Counted from the first letter of the stretch, positions 36,318 through 44,853 are shown. The stretch is 64,000 nt of DNA from DATARH01 sp050246595 (GCA_050246595.1 JBFWVT010000014.1:1-64000), one strand, 5' to 3'. Made by a program: numbers and translations. Notes: generated by a model from the sequence alone, not told the origin.

Positions 36318-36514
36318 TCCGATCGCGATAGCAGCGTTGTTAAATGATTTTCCCATTTTTCTAAAGCAGCGCGTATCTCAAGCTCATAGATGAGCAGGTC
36401 ATAGATCGCATCGACAGGGTCTTTTGCGTTTGCATGGGCAAAAATCATCTCTTTGATGTGCGGCGGAACTCCAAGTCTTGCGAGCCCGGTCGAGGAGGTC
36501 CGATGCAAATCGTG
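36318..36514 (-). pseudogene. C-terminal fragment of a tyrosine recombinase (integrase)
   Basis: Reading the minus strand from 36514 gives HDLHRTSSTGLARLGVPPH, the HxxR box of phage-type integrases. IFAHANA and then AIYDLLIYELEIRAALEKWE follow, the region holding the catalytic Tyr. A stop codon lies immediately upstream, so the N-terminal and core domains are gone. Its presence at the distal edge of the accessory DNA, with tRNA-His at the other edge, suggests it once drove insertion of an island. Confidence 0.72.
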
Positions 36515-36534
36515 AAGAGTCTAATGTGGGATCT

Positions 36535-36715
36535 TCGCTTTGTTGTCCAGATCGGTTTTGCAGGTGCTAAAGCCACGGAAGCAGTTGAGGCGGTCTACCC
36601 CATGCTCGACGACGTCAAGCGACCCGAACACCACAGAGACGACCCGGTTCGTGCCATGACAGAGCCAGTGCTGAAACCGGGAGCGCCGCCTGATCCGTAT
36701 TGCACGATGTAAAGC
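36535..36715 (-). pseudogene. Degenerate stretch, possibly transposase-derived
   Basis: Minus-strand translation contains RIRRRSRFQHWLCHGTNRVV and then DRLNCFRGF. The RFQHWLxRxxxRxxxVS pattern faintly recalls the C-terminus of small DDE transposases. The match is weak and the family uncertain; it may simply be decayed DNA between the integrase scrap and the regulator gene. Confidence 0.2.
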
Positions 36716-36731
36716 CCGGTGGCCGCTGATC

Positions 36732-37622
36732 TCAATTGACCAGACGTACCTCACCGACCGCTTGAACGTCATAACCACCCAATTCGAGGGCGCGTTCGTG
36801 AAAAATGGGCGAACGTAGAAGAGCGAAAAGCGCCTGCGGCCCCGGCAGAAAGTAGTCGCGCTGCCGCAGGACGAGGTCGAAACGCTCCCAGGTCAGGGGC
36901 AAAAAATCCAACCCGGTCGCAGCGGCGACCGATCGCACCGCGATCCCGCAATCGGCGCGATCGGAACGGATCGCCTGCGCGATATCGGCGCCGGTCGGGC
37001 ATACCGGCCTGGCAAAGACAATCCGTTCCGGCGTCAATCCGGCCCGCTTCAGCAGTGCCAGCAGAAGAAGCTGCGCGCCGGCGCCGGCCGGCCGCTGCGC
37101 CACGCGAACACCGGTCCCGGCAAGTGATTCAATCCCCCTCAGACCGAGCGGATTGCCGGGAGCGGTTAGGATGCCCTGCTCGCGTCGGGCAAACGCGATC
37201 ACCACCGCGTCATGCAGCCCGGCCGCATCGGCGACCGCCGCGACATTCGCCCGCTCATCGTCGATTTCGTCGAGCACATGCAGGTGGATTGCGGCGGCGA
37301 TGACATCGCCTTGCACAAGCCGGCGCAGCCCTTCCCCGCTGCCTTCCGGCAAGTAGGCGAGTCCGCACCGGCTTTCCCGCAGCGCCCACTCCAGAAGCGG
37401 ATCATGGCTGCCGCCGACAATCGGAGGGAAGCTGGTCCGCGCCAGCGATGCGGGCGCGATCAGACCGGCCGTCACCCATCGATCGAGCGCCGCGCGCGGA
37501 AACAGCCAGCGACCGGTCACCTTTGTACAAGGCACCGCTCCGTTGGCCACCAGTTCGTAGAGCTTGCGCTCGGAGAGCCGCAGATACGCGGCGGCTTCGT
37601 CGGTGGTGAGTAGTTCCGGCAT
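36732..37622 (-). CDS. HTH / periplasmic-binding-like regulator of the tungstate-molybdate operon
   Basis: This 296-residue cytoplasmic protein starts with an excisionase-type helix-turn-helix (LLTTDEAAAYLRLSERKLYE ... VTGRWLFPRAALDRWV). A PBP-like ligand domain follows (GGSHDPLLEWALRES, then DVIAAAIHLH). Such one-component regulators usually sit beside tungstate or molybdate ABC genes and sense the oxyanion or its cofactor. It is divergent from tupB with 77 bp between the starts. ATG 37622 is chosen because it begins the HTH domain. Confidence 0.83.
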   Translation of the reverse strand: MPELLTTDEAAAYLRLSERKLYELVANGAVPCTKVTGRWLFPRAALDRWVTAGLIAPASLARTSFPPIVGGSHDPLLEWALRESRCGLAYLPEGSGEGLRRLVQGDVIAAAIHLHVLDEIDDERANVAAVADAAGLHDAVVIAFARREQGILTAPGNPLGLRGIESLAGTGVRVAQRPAGAGAQLLLLALLKRAGLTPERIVFARPVCPTGADIAQAIRSDRADCGIAVRSVAAATGLDFLPLTWERFDLVLRQRDYFLPGPQALFALLRSPIFHERALELGGYDVQAVGEVRLVN

Positions 37623-37632
37623 CGGCAGAAAC

Positions 37633-37649
37633 CTGCATATAGCTGCATA
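37633..37649. promoter_or_regulatory. Candidate operator: CTGCATA direct repeat
   Basis: CTGCATA occurs at 37633-37639 and 37643-37649, a ten-base period that puts both copies on one face of the helix. It lies in the 77-bp gap between the divergent HTH-PBP regulator and tupB. It is a plausible binding site for that regulator; nothing else supports it. Confidence 0.4.
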
Positions 37650-37699
37650 GATTTCCGAATTTGATCCTAATCGGTCTTTCCGCACAAGATACGCATACA

Positions 37700-38383
37700 A
37701 TGAGTGCTGCGCTCGACATGGTGCTGACCGGCGACCCCGTATTGATGGGTATTGTGCGCCTGTCGCTGACGGTCAGCCTCTCCGCTGTCCTGATCGCGGC
37801 GGTGGTCGGCGTGCCGCTTGGCGCCGTCCTGGCGCTGACCCGGTTTCCGGGACGGGAAGCGGTGAACATTGTGCTGAACGCGATGATGGGTCTGCCGCCG
37901 GTGGTCGTCGGTCTGGCTGTTTATCTGATGCTGTCGCGCTCCGGGCCGCTCGGCAGTCTGGGGCTGCTGTTCACCCCGGCGGCGATGGTAGTCGCCCAGG
38001 CGATCCTCGTGACCCCGATCATCGCGGCGCTGACGCGCCAATCGATCGAGGATCTATGGGCCGAATACCGCGACGAACTGGCGGCAATGCGTATCGGGCC
38101 GATGCGCTGCGTCGCCACGCTGATCTGGGAAAGCCGCTTTGCCCTTGTTACCGCGCTGCTCGCCGGCTTCGGACGCGCCGCCGCCGAAGTCGGCGCGGTC
38201 ATCATCGTCGGCGGCAACATCGACGGGTTTACCCGCACGATGACAACCGCGATCGCCCTGGAAACCTCCAAGGGCGACCTGCCGCTCGCGATGGGTCTCG
38301 GGATCGTATTGATCTCGATCGTTGTCGCCGTCAACGCGCTGGCGTGGACCGCACGGCGCGCCGGCGAGCGGCGCGCGGGATGA
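37700..38383 (+). CDS. tupB: Tungstate ABC transporter permease
   Basis: This 227-residue inner-membrane protein has about five to six helices. It contains an ABC permease EAA-type loop (EYRDELAAMRIGPMRCVATL) and GFGRAAAEVGAVIIVGGNID, characteristic of TupB/ModB-type permeases. It forms the channel for oxyanion import. ATG 37700 is preferred over the TTG at 37661. Its stop overlaps the ATPase start (ATGA). Confidence 0.9.
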   Translation: MSAALDMVLTGDPVLMGIVRLSLTVSLSAVLIAAVVGVPLGAVLALTRFPGREAVNIVLNAMMGLPPVVVGLAVYLMLSRSGPLGSLGLLFTPAAMVVAQAILVTPIIAALTRQSIEDLWAEYRDELAAMRIGPMRCVATLIWESRFALVTALLAGFGRAAAEVGAVIIVGGNIDGFTRTMTTAIALETSKGDLPLAMGLGIVLISIVVAVNALAWTARRAGERRAG

Positions 38384-39102
38384 AGGGCGGGGGCGGTGCG
38401 GGCGCAATCGAGTTCGACGGTGTCAGCGTGATCGCCGGAGCGGTGACCATCCTGGATCGCGTCACGATGAGAATTGCGCCGGGGCTGCCGACCGTTCTGA
38501 TCGGGCCGAACGGCGCCGGCAAGACGACGCTGCTGCGCGCGGCAATGGGGCTGACCCCGGCGTCATCCGGTCGGATCAGTTGGGCGGGGCGGCCGACCCC
38601 GGAGCTGATCCGCCGCGCGATCGTCTTTCAGCGCCCGGCGATGCTGCGGCGCAGCGCCGGGGCCAATATCCGTTACGCGTTGCGGGCGGCCGGACTGCCG
38701 CGCGCCCGTCGCAAGGCGGTCGAAGCGGAGCTGCTCGCCCGTGTCGGTCTCGCGCATCTGGGCCGTCGTCCGGCGCGGCGGCTCTCGGGCGGCGAGCAGC
38801 AGCGTCTGGCGGTGGCGCGGGCGCTTGCGCTCGATCCGGCGGTTCTGTTTCTCGACGAGCCGACCGCCAATCTGGACCCGGCCGGGACCAAGGCGATCGA
38901 GGACATCATCCGGGACATCGCCGCGCTCGGCATCAAGGTCGTCCTTTCCACCCACGATCTCGGTGAGGCCAGGCGGCTAGCCGGGCAGGTCGTCCTGCTG
39001 CATCGCGGCCGCGTGATCGAGGTCGGAACGGCGCCCGCTTTTTTTGACGAGCCGCGCACCGACGATACAAGAAAATTTCTCGCCGGCGAATTGCTCGTAT
39101 AG
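38380..39102 (+). CDS. tupC: Tungstate ABC transporter ATP-binding protein
   Basis: This 240-residue ABC ATPase has Walker A GPNGAGKT near residue 43, signature LSGGEQQRLAVARAL, Walker B LFLDEPTANLD and the switch His in STHDLGEAR. It powers uptake through TupB. There is no C-terminal mop/TOBE oxyanion domain, as in TupC and unlike ModC. Translationally coupled to tupB. Confidence 0.92.
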   Translation: MKGGGGAGAIEFDGVSVIAGAVTILDRVTMRIAPGLPTVLIGPNGAGKTTLLRAAMGLTPASSGRISWAGRPTPELIRRAIVFQRPAMLRRSAGANIRYALRAAGLPRARRKAVEAELLARVGLAHLGRRPARRLSGGEQQRLAVARALALDPAVLFLDEPTANLDPAGTKAIEDIIRDIAALGIKVVLSTHDLGEARRLAGQVVLLHRGRVIEVGTAPAFFDEPRTDDTRKFLAGELLV

Positions 39103-39122
39103 GTCAACAAGGGAGTTTACCG

Positions 39123-39953
39123 ATGCTCGCCCTCCGCCGCCCGCTTCTGGCATTGCTGTTTATCGCCATCCTGAGTCCGATAAGTCTTGCTCAAGAGAAA
39201 TCGATCGTCGTCGCTTCGACGACATCGACCCAGGATACCGGGCTGTTCGGCCACCTCCTGCCGCTATTCAAGGCCAAGACCGGGATCGATGTAAAGGTGA
39301 TTGCTCTCGGTACCGGCCAGGCGCTCGACACGGCGCGCCGCGGCGATGCCGATGTGGTTTTTGTGCATGCCAAAGCCGCCGAGGAGAAATTTCTTGCCGA
39401 AGGTTTCGGCGTGCAGCGCTACCCGGTCATGTACAACGATTTTGTTCTGATCGGACCCAAGGACGATCCGGCCGGCGTAAAGGGCTCCAAGGACATCGTT
39501 GCCGCGCTGACCACGGTCAAGGAGAAAAAGGCCCCGTTTATCTCGCGCGGCGACAAGTCCGGCACCCACACCGCCGAGCTTAATCTGTGGAAGCTCGCCG
39601 GCATCGACATCGCAGCCGAAAAGGGACCCTGGTACAAGGAGATCGGCCAAGGCATGGGCGCCGCGCTCAATACCGCGGCGGCAGGCAACGCCTATGTCCT
39701 GGCTGATCGCGGTACCTGGCTGTCGTTCAAGAACAAGGGCGATCTGACCATCGCCGTCGAGGGCGATAAGCGTCTATTCAATCAGTATGGCGTGATGCTG
39801 GTGAACCCGCAAAAGCACCCTCATATTAAAAAAGAACTCGGTCAGCAATTTATCGGTTGGTTGGTGTCGCCGGAGGGTCAGCGCGCTATCGCCGAGTACA
39901 AGATCGACGACGAGCAATTGTTCTATCCCAACGCCAATCAGGCGGGGGCGTGA
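39123..39953 (+). CDS. tupA: Tungstate-binding periplasmic protein
   Basis: This 276-residue protein has a Sec signal (LLALLFIAILSPISLAQ) and the TupA start STTSTQDTGLFGHLLP. It also has FISRGDKSGTHTAELNLWK, whose Ser/Thr/Arg residues bind the oxyanion. TupA proteins select tungstate strongly over molybdate. It follows tupC by 20 bp and directly abuts the next binding-protein gene, so two binding proteins may share one permease. Confidence 0.92.
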   Translation: MLALRRPLLALLFIAILSPISLAQEKSIVVASTTSTQDTGLFGHLLPLFKAKTGIDVKVIALGTGQALDTARRGDADVVFVHAKAAEEKFLAEGFGVQRYPVMYNDFVLIGPKDDPAGVKGSKDIVAALTTVKEKKAPFISRGDKSGTHTAELNLWKLAGIDIAAEKGPWYKEIGQGMGAALNTAAAGNAYVLADRGTWLSFKNKGDLTIAVEGDKRLFNQYGVMLVNPQKHPHIKKELGQQFIGWLVSPEGQRAIAEYKIDDEQLFYPNANQAGA

Positions 39954-40760
39954 ATGCGCGCGCTGTGCTGCACCGTCATGGCGCTGGTCGGTCTCGGCGC
40001 CGCGTCCGAGGCAATCGGCGAAACCGTCCTGCTGCACGCGGCGGGCAGTCTGCGCGCCGCTCTGACCGAGGTGAGCGCGGCGTATTCTTCGGCCTATGGC
40101 GACACGGTGCAGCCGAAATTCGGCGCTTCGGGGTTGCTGAAGGAGGAGATCGCGAATGGGGTGAGAGCGGAGGTGTTTGCCTCCGCCAATATGGAGCATC
40201 CGCTGGCCCTGGCGCGCGACCATCGCGCCGGCCCGGTGGTGTTGTTCGCGCGCAATCGCCTGTGTGCCCTGGCAAAGCCGGGTCTTGCGGTCGATCCCGC
40301 CACCGTGCTCGACCATATGCTCGATCCGGGGATCAAGCTCGGGACCTCGACGCCGCGCGCCGACCCCTCCGGCGATTATGCCTGGGAAGTATTCCGCAAG
40401 GCCGAGGCGATCCGCCCCGGCGCTTATGCGGCGCTGGATGCGAAGGCGCTTAAACTTACCGGCGGCCCGTCCGCGCCGCCGGTTCCGGAAGGCCGGACCA
40501 TCTATAGCGTATTGATCGAGCAGGGCGCCGCCGACATTTTTCTGACCTACTGCACCGGCGCGCTTGCCGCGCAACAGGAAAATCCGGCGCAGCAGGTGAT
40601 CTCCCTGCCCGAGGCGCTGACGGTCGGCGCCGATTACGGTCTGACCGTAATCCAGGGCGCCTCCCCGGCGGCATACCGGTTTGCCCTGTTCGTGCTCTCG
40701 CCGGAGGGCCAGCGGATTTTGCAGAGCAAGGGATTTGCGGCGCCCACTATGCCTCGATAG
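39954..40760 (+). CDS. ModA-like molybdate-type substrate-binding protein
   Basis: This 268-residue periplasmic protein has a signal peptide (ALCCTVMALVGLGAASEAIG) and the ModA-type opening LLHAAGSLRAALTEVSAAY. FGASGLLKEEIANG and VFASANMEHP follow; the Ser residues match the oxyanion-binding positions. The ATG directly follows the tupA stop. No modB or modC is present, so it either uses TupBC or works with genes elsewhere. The 147-bp gap after it is shared with the convergent oxidoreductase. Confidence 0.85.
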   Translation: MRALCCTVMALVGLGAASEAIGETVLLHAAGSLRAALTEVSAAYSSAYGDTVQPKFGASGLLKEEIANGVRAEVFASANMEHPLALARDHRAGPVVLFARNRLCALAKPGLAVDPATVLDHMLDPGIKLGTSTPRADPSGDYAWEVFRKAEAIRPGAYAALDAKALKLTGGPSAPPVPEGRTIYSVLIEQGAADIFLTYCTGALAAQQENPAQQVISLPEALTVGADYGLTVIQGASPAAYRFALFVLSPEGQRILQSKGFAAPTMPR

Positions 40761-40907
40761 GTCTTTCGGCATACGGCCGATCCGGGTCCGCCGTCGTCAT
40801 AGCCGGTGAGGTCGGCGCGACCACCGCGAAGAATGCCGCAATCGCATCGCATACCGCGCCCCGGTCGATAGTCGACACAAGAGGCGCGGCGCCAAATACC
40901 GACCGTG

Positions 40908-43900
40908 TCACTCCGCCGCGGCGGGCTGGGCGCGCCGGCCCAGGCGTTTCAGGCAGTGATCGATCCACAGCTTTGTCAGCTTCTCCTGCGCGCCGTTCTG
41001 CGACAAACGCTGGCGCAAGGTCGGGAAATCGACACGGTCCATGTCCTGGTCCTGGTTGAAGCACGAGAACACAACCGTTTCGGTGCCGCTCGCCGGATCG
41101 TAGTGGCGTTGCAGGCACTGCGCGCAGATTTCCTTCATCATGCACTGCATCGGCGAGTTGATCGACGCGATCGCGCGATGGTCCGGGCGGAAATAGCGCT
41201 TCAGCGCCGCGCGACGGGCTTCGGCGACCGCGTTCATCATCCCCTCCGAACCGATCGCGATGATGCGATCGACCTCCTGGAGCGGGATGTCGACCGGCCC
41301 GAGCGTCCCTTCGCCATAGGCCTCGATCGCCGCCACGATATTGCCGACAAAAGCCAAGTCGCGCGGCCGTCCCGGCGCGAAACCGGGAGCCTCGTCGCAG
41401 CACCAGACGACCGTATCGGCGGCGCGCTCGATATCGGCGACCTTGTAGCGATCGACGATCTTCTTGTAGCCGGCGAAATACAGCACGCGCGAGCCGGCCG
41501 CGCGCAGCGCCGCGCCGATCGAGAACAGCACCGCATTGCCGAGACCGCCGCCGACCAGCAATACGGTCTCGCCGGACGGGGTCTCGGTCGGCGTCCCGGT
41601 CGGCCCCATCAGCACGACCGGCTCTCCCGGCTTCAATAAGGCGCAGAGATCGGACGAGCCGCCCATTTCGAGCACGATCGTCGATAACAGACCGCGCTCG
41701 CGATCGACCCAGGCGCCGGTCAGCGCCAGCCCCTCCATCGCCAGGGTCGTGCCGTCCACCCGCGGCGCCAATGTCTCGCAATTCTGCAATCGGTAAAACT
41801 GTCCGGGCCGGAAGGCGCGCGCCGCCATCGGGGCCTCGACGACGATTTCGACGATCGTCGGGGTCAGCCGCTCGACCGCGTGGACGCGGGCGCGCAGCTC
41901 ATGGTCGAGCCGCGTTTTCATCGCGGCGGGATCGGGCAGGGCAGGGGGGCGGCTCGCGAGCATGCGGCTGACGACCGGATAACCCTGCTTGGTGCCGCCC
42001 ATCGCCTTGACGACATTGCCGGCAAAGCTCGGGTGCAGATCGCCCCAGAAGCTGACGGCGCGCCCGTCCGGCATCACGCTGGTCAGCACGTGAACAGCCT
42101 CGGGCTTGGCGACCCGCTCCGGTTCGGCCGGGTTGCCGTCTTCGCCAAGCGCGCGGAAATGCCTTCCGTCGAGCGCGACATGCTCCGGCTCCTCGCGCGC
42201 CAGCACGGTATTGGGTTGCGTGCCGGCGGCAATCAGGATTGTGCGCGCCGGTAAAACGACCTCCTCGCCGGGCTGCTGGTCCGGATCAGGCCGATGCCCG
42301 CCGACCTCCGCCGGCGCGTGCCGGGTCATTTTCAGCGCGGCGGCATGTCCAAAGACATCGACCTCGACCTCGACCGGGGTCAGCATCTCGCCGAAGCGGA
42401 TGCCTTCCTCCATCGCCTTCGCGACTTCCTCATGGTTGAGCGTGTAGCTCGGCGCGTCGATCAGACGCCGGCGATACGCGATCGTTACCCCGCCCCACGC
42501 ATCGATCAGCTTGGCGAAACACGGCGCGCGGTCTTCGCGGAGGGCGGTCTCGCGCTCGGCGCGCAGCGCGCGGGCATGCGTGATGAACTCCTCGGCGATG
42601 GCGCGCTCGGCGCCCGTCCACTGGCCGCGCACCGCCTCGACGCCGCGCTCGCCGACCAGCGTCTCGTAGCGGAAGAGGAACTTCTCGACCTGCACTGCAT
42701 AATAGGCCAGCGCCTCGGTCGCGGTGTCGATCGCGGTCAGCCCGCCGCCGATTACGACGACCGGCAATCGCACGGTCAAATTGGCGATGCTGTCGGTCTT
42801 GGCCGCGCCGGTCAGCTGCAATGCCATCAGAAAATCGGAAGCCTGCCGCACGCCGGGCGCGAGACCGTTTTTCATCGGGATTACGGTCGGCCGTCCGGCG
42901 CCGGCGCACAGCGCGATATGATCAAAGCCGAGATCGAACGCGCTCTCGACTGTCATCGTGCCGCCAAACCGCACCCCGCCATACATCGCGAATTGCGCGC
43001 GGCGTTCGAGCAGCAGTCGGATGATTTTCAGGAAATTCTTATCCCAGCGGACCGTGATGCCGTATTCGGCGACCCCGCCAAACCCGGCCATCGTGCGCTC
43101 GTCGAGCCGCTCATAAAGGCTGGCGATGTCTTGGACCGGTTGGAACGGCACGCGCTCGCTGGCTGAGACCTTGTTCTGCCCGGACCCCCTCCCTGACTCT
43201 TCCCTCCCCGGACTTGATCCGGGGATTGCGGGGGAGGGAAGGGTGGGGGCAAACGGCGGCGAACTGGAGATGGTGCCGGTCGCAGATACGCCGGAAATCT
43301 CCGCCGGCAGCGGCTCGATCTTCAGCCCGTCGATCGCGGCGACGAAATGGCCGTCATTAATCAGGTGGTGCGCCAGGTTGAACCCGGCCGGCCCCAGCCC
43401 GACGACCAATACCTTGTGGCCTGATTCCGGCCTCGGCAGCGGCCGGCGCAGATCGAGCGGGTTCCACCGGGTCAATAACCCGTAGATCTCGAACCCCCAC
43501 GGCAGGCCCAGCACATCCTTCAAGGTACGGGTCTCGATCTGCGGGATATCGACCGGATCCTGGCGCTGATAGATGCAGGATTTCATGCAGTCGTTGCAGA
43601 TGCGGTGCCCGGTCGCGGCGCAGAGCGGGTTGTCGACCGCGATGATCGCCAGCGCGCCGATGCTGTTGCCACGCGCCTTGACGAGGTTCATCTCGGAGAT
43701 TTTCTCGTCGAGCGGGCAGCCGTTGAGTGTTACCCCGAACACGCTTTTGCGAAATTTGCCGTCCTTCTCGCGCAACCCGGAGCGGCAGCTGTCCTTCTGC
43801 TGGTTGTGGCACCAGATGCAGTAATTCGCCTGGTCGAGCGCGCCGGCGAGGTCGGTGCCGGGATCGGTCAGGCCGAACCCGTCGCGCGACCGCCAATCCT

Positions 43901-44615
43901 CTTCAGGCAGGCGCAGCATCGTCACGCCGTGCCGCATCACGGTTTCCGCCGGCACGAGGTGGTGCATGTCGAGCCGGTGCGGCACCCGGAACAGCAGACC
44001 GCGTCTGTGCCGGGCGCGTCCGGCCGGGGTCAGCGTCGCCCAGGCGGCGTATTCGAGCGCCGCCTTGAGCGGCAGCTTGTGGGCGGCCTCGTCGGCGAGC
44101 CAGCGCGCAACCGCCGCGGCATAGCGCAACTCCCACGCGACCGTGCCAGCCCGGCTCGCAAAATCGGCCTGGGGACCGCCGATCAGCACAGCGAGTTCGT
44201 CACCGAGCCTGGGGCCATTCAGCTGCGCCGCATCGCCTTCCTTGATCTCCTTGACAGCGCGGCGTTGCACGAAGAGACGCTTTACCGAATAGAGCGGCGC
44301 CAGTTTGTCGTGCCGGGTCTGCAAGTCGCGGATTTCGGCGGCGATGCCGAACAGCTCGCCGATAAAGTCCTCGACGTCAGGGGCGAGATCGACCAGCAGA
44401 TCGGCTTCCGCCTTGCGGTCAAGCGCTTCGGGGTTGGCGCGCGCCGCCATCAGACGGTCGTGCAGTGCCGCATCGCCGGAAGCGAGATGCCCGACAAAGG
44501 CGCGGTCAAGGCGGATCAGGCCCTCGCGCTCGTACAGATCGGCAAACGCGAGCCCGTGTTTCAGGGCGAGTTCGGTCATGAGCAATTGGTACGTGAATGG
44601 AGGATTCGAAACCAA
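40908..44615 (-). CDS. Fused GltD/NfnB-like and NfnA/PyrK-like flavin iron-sulfur oxidoreductase
   Basis: This 1235-residue protein joins two modules normally encoded separately. After a helical N-terminus it has iron-sulfur cysteines (CIWCHNQQKDSC near 268; CNDCMKSC near 340). An FAD motif KVLVVGLGPAGFNLAHHL (near 403) and a pyridine-nucleotide motif VVVIGGGLTAIDTATEAL (near 618) follow, as in the GltD-like large subunit of NfnAB. The C-terminal part has a ferredoxin-reductase fold (FRPGQFYRLQN near 938; VLLVGGGLGNAVLFSIG near 1018) and a PyrK-like [2Fe-2S] site, CMMKEICAQC (near 1162). This suggests NAD(P)H/ferredoxin transhydrogenation, possibly electron bifurcation, by inference. A palindromic element is inserted in frame near residues 453-481. 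Confidence 0.82.
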   Translation of the reverse strand: MVSNPPFTYQLLMTELALKHGLAFADLYEREGLIRLDRAFVGHLASGDAALHDRLMAARANPEALDRKAEADLLVDLAPDVEDFIGELFGIAAEIRDLQTRHDKLAPLYSVKRLFVQRRAVKEIKEGDAAQLNGPRLGDELAVLIGGPQADFASRAGTVAWELRYAAAVARWLADEAAHKLPLKAALEYAAWATLTPAGRARHRRGLLFRVPHRLDMHHLVPAETVMRHGVTMLRLPEEDWRSRDGFGLTDPGTDLAGALDQANYCIWCHNQQKDSCRSGLREKDGKFRKSVFGVTLNGCPLDEKISEMNLVKARGNSIGALAIIAVDNPLCAATGHRICNDCMKSCIYQRQDPVDIPQIETRTLKDVLGLPWGFEIYGLLTRWNPLDLRRPLPRPESGHKVLVVGLGPAGFNLAHHLINDGHFVAAIDGLKIEPLPAEISGVSATGTISSSPPFAPTLPSPAIPGSSPGREESGRGSGQNKVSASERVPFQPVQDIASLYERLDERTMAGFGGVAEYGITVRWDKNFLKIIRLLLERRAQFAMYGGVRFGGTMTVESAFDLGFDHIALCAGAGRPTVIPMKNGLAPGVRQASDFLMALQLTGAAKTDSIANLTVRLPVVVIGGGLTAIDTATEALAYYAVQVEKFLFRYETLVGERGVEAVRGQWTGAERAIAEEFITHARALRAERETALREDRAPCFAKLIDAWGGVTIAYRRRLIDAPSYTLNHEEVAKAMEEGIRFGEMLTPVEVEVDVFGHAAALKMTRHAPAEVGGHRPDPDQQPGEEVVLPARTILIAAGTQPNTVLAREEPEHVALDGRHFRALGEDGNPAEPERVAKPEAVHVLTSVMPDGRAVSFWGDLHPSFAGNVVKAMGGTKQGYPVVSRMLASRPPALPDPAAMKTRLDHELRARVHAVERLTPTIVEIVVEAPMAARAFRPGQFYRLQNCETLAPRVDGTTLAMEGLALTGAWVDRERGLLSTIVLEMGGSSDLCALLKPGEPVVLMGPTGTPTETPSGETVLLVGGGLGNAVLFSIGAALRAAGSRVLYFAGYKKIVDRYKVADIERAADTVVWCCDEAPGFAPGRPRDLAFVGNIVAAIEAYGEGTLGPVDIPLQEVDRIIAIGSEGMMNAVAEARRAALKRYFRPDHRAIASINSPMQCMMKEICAQCLQRHYDPASGTETVVFSCFNQDQDMDRVDFPTLRQRLSQNGAQEKLTKLWIDHCLKRLGRRAQPAAAE
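43184..43252. repeat. Palindromic element, family C, inside a coding sequence
   Basis: The core CCGGACTTGATCCGGGGAT is flanked by complementary CCCTCCC/GGGAGGG arms. On the other strand a similar element (about 80-85% by eye) lies at 61729-61796, before rbfA. Here it falls between the FAD motif and the following conserved part of the large oxidoreductase and is translated in frame as a Pro/Ser/Gly-rich linker (APTLPSPAIPGSSPGREESG). Confidence 0.85.
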
Positions 44616-44653
44616 CCGGCAAATCGCCGCGACAGGAGTTGTGATCGGCTGGC

Positions 44654-44786
44654 GGGATCAATCCAACAGCGGGATCAGTCCAATAGATTGGGACGCGCGA
44701 CCCCAAATCAAAGCCGGAAGCGGGCACCACCCGGCGCGTCGTCTGTTTATGGGACAAAGGCGACTTATAGGACAAAAGCGACTTGG
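44654..44786. repeat. Two short direct-repeat pairs upstream of the sensor kinase
   Basis: GGGATCA-ATCCAACAGC (44654) is followed at once by GGGATCAGTCCAATAG. GGACAAAGGCGACTT (44752) is followed 18 bp later by GGACAAAAGCGACTT (44770). They lie in the 238-bp gap between the divergent oxidoreductase and kinase genes. They might be regulator sites or slippage products. Confidence 0.5.
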
Positions 44787-44853
44787 AGGCGATGTGGACC
44801 GGCGGGTACCCACTTGGCGCTTGTTGAACGAATTGCCGGTTAGGCCGGGCGCG

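Noticed and set aside
28917..36731. Attachment-site direct repeat of the tRNA-His 3' end
   Set aside because: I looked for the T-loop/acceptor sequence at the distal edge and elsewhere in the window and found no second copy.
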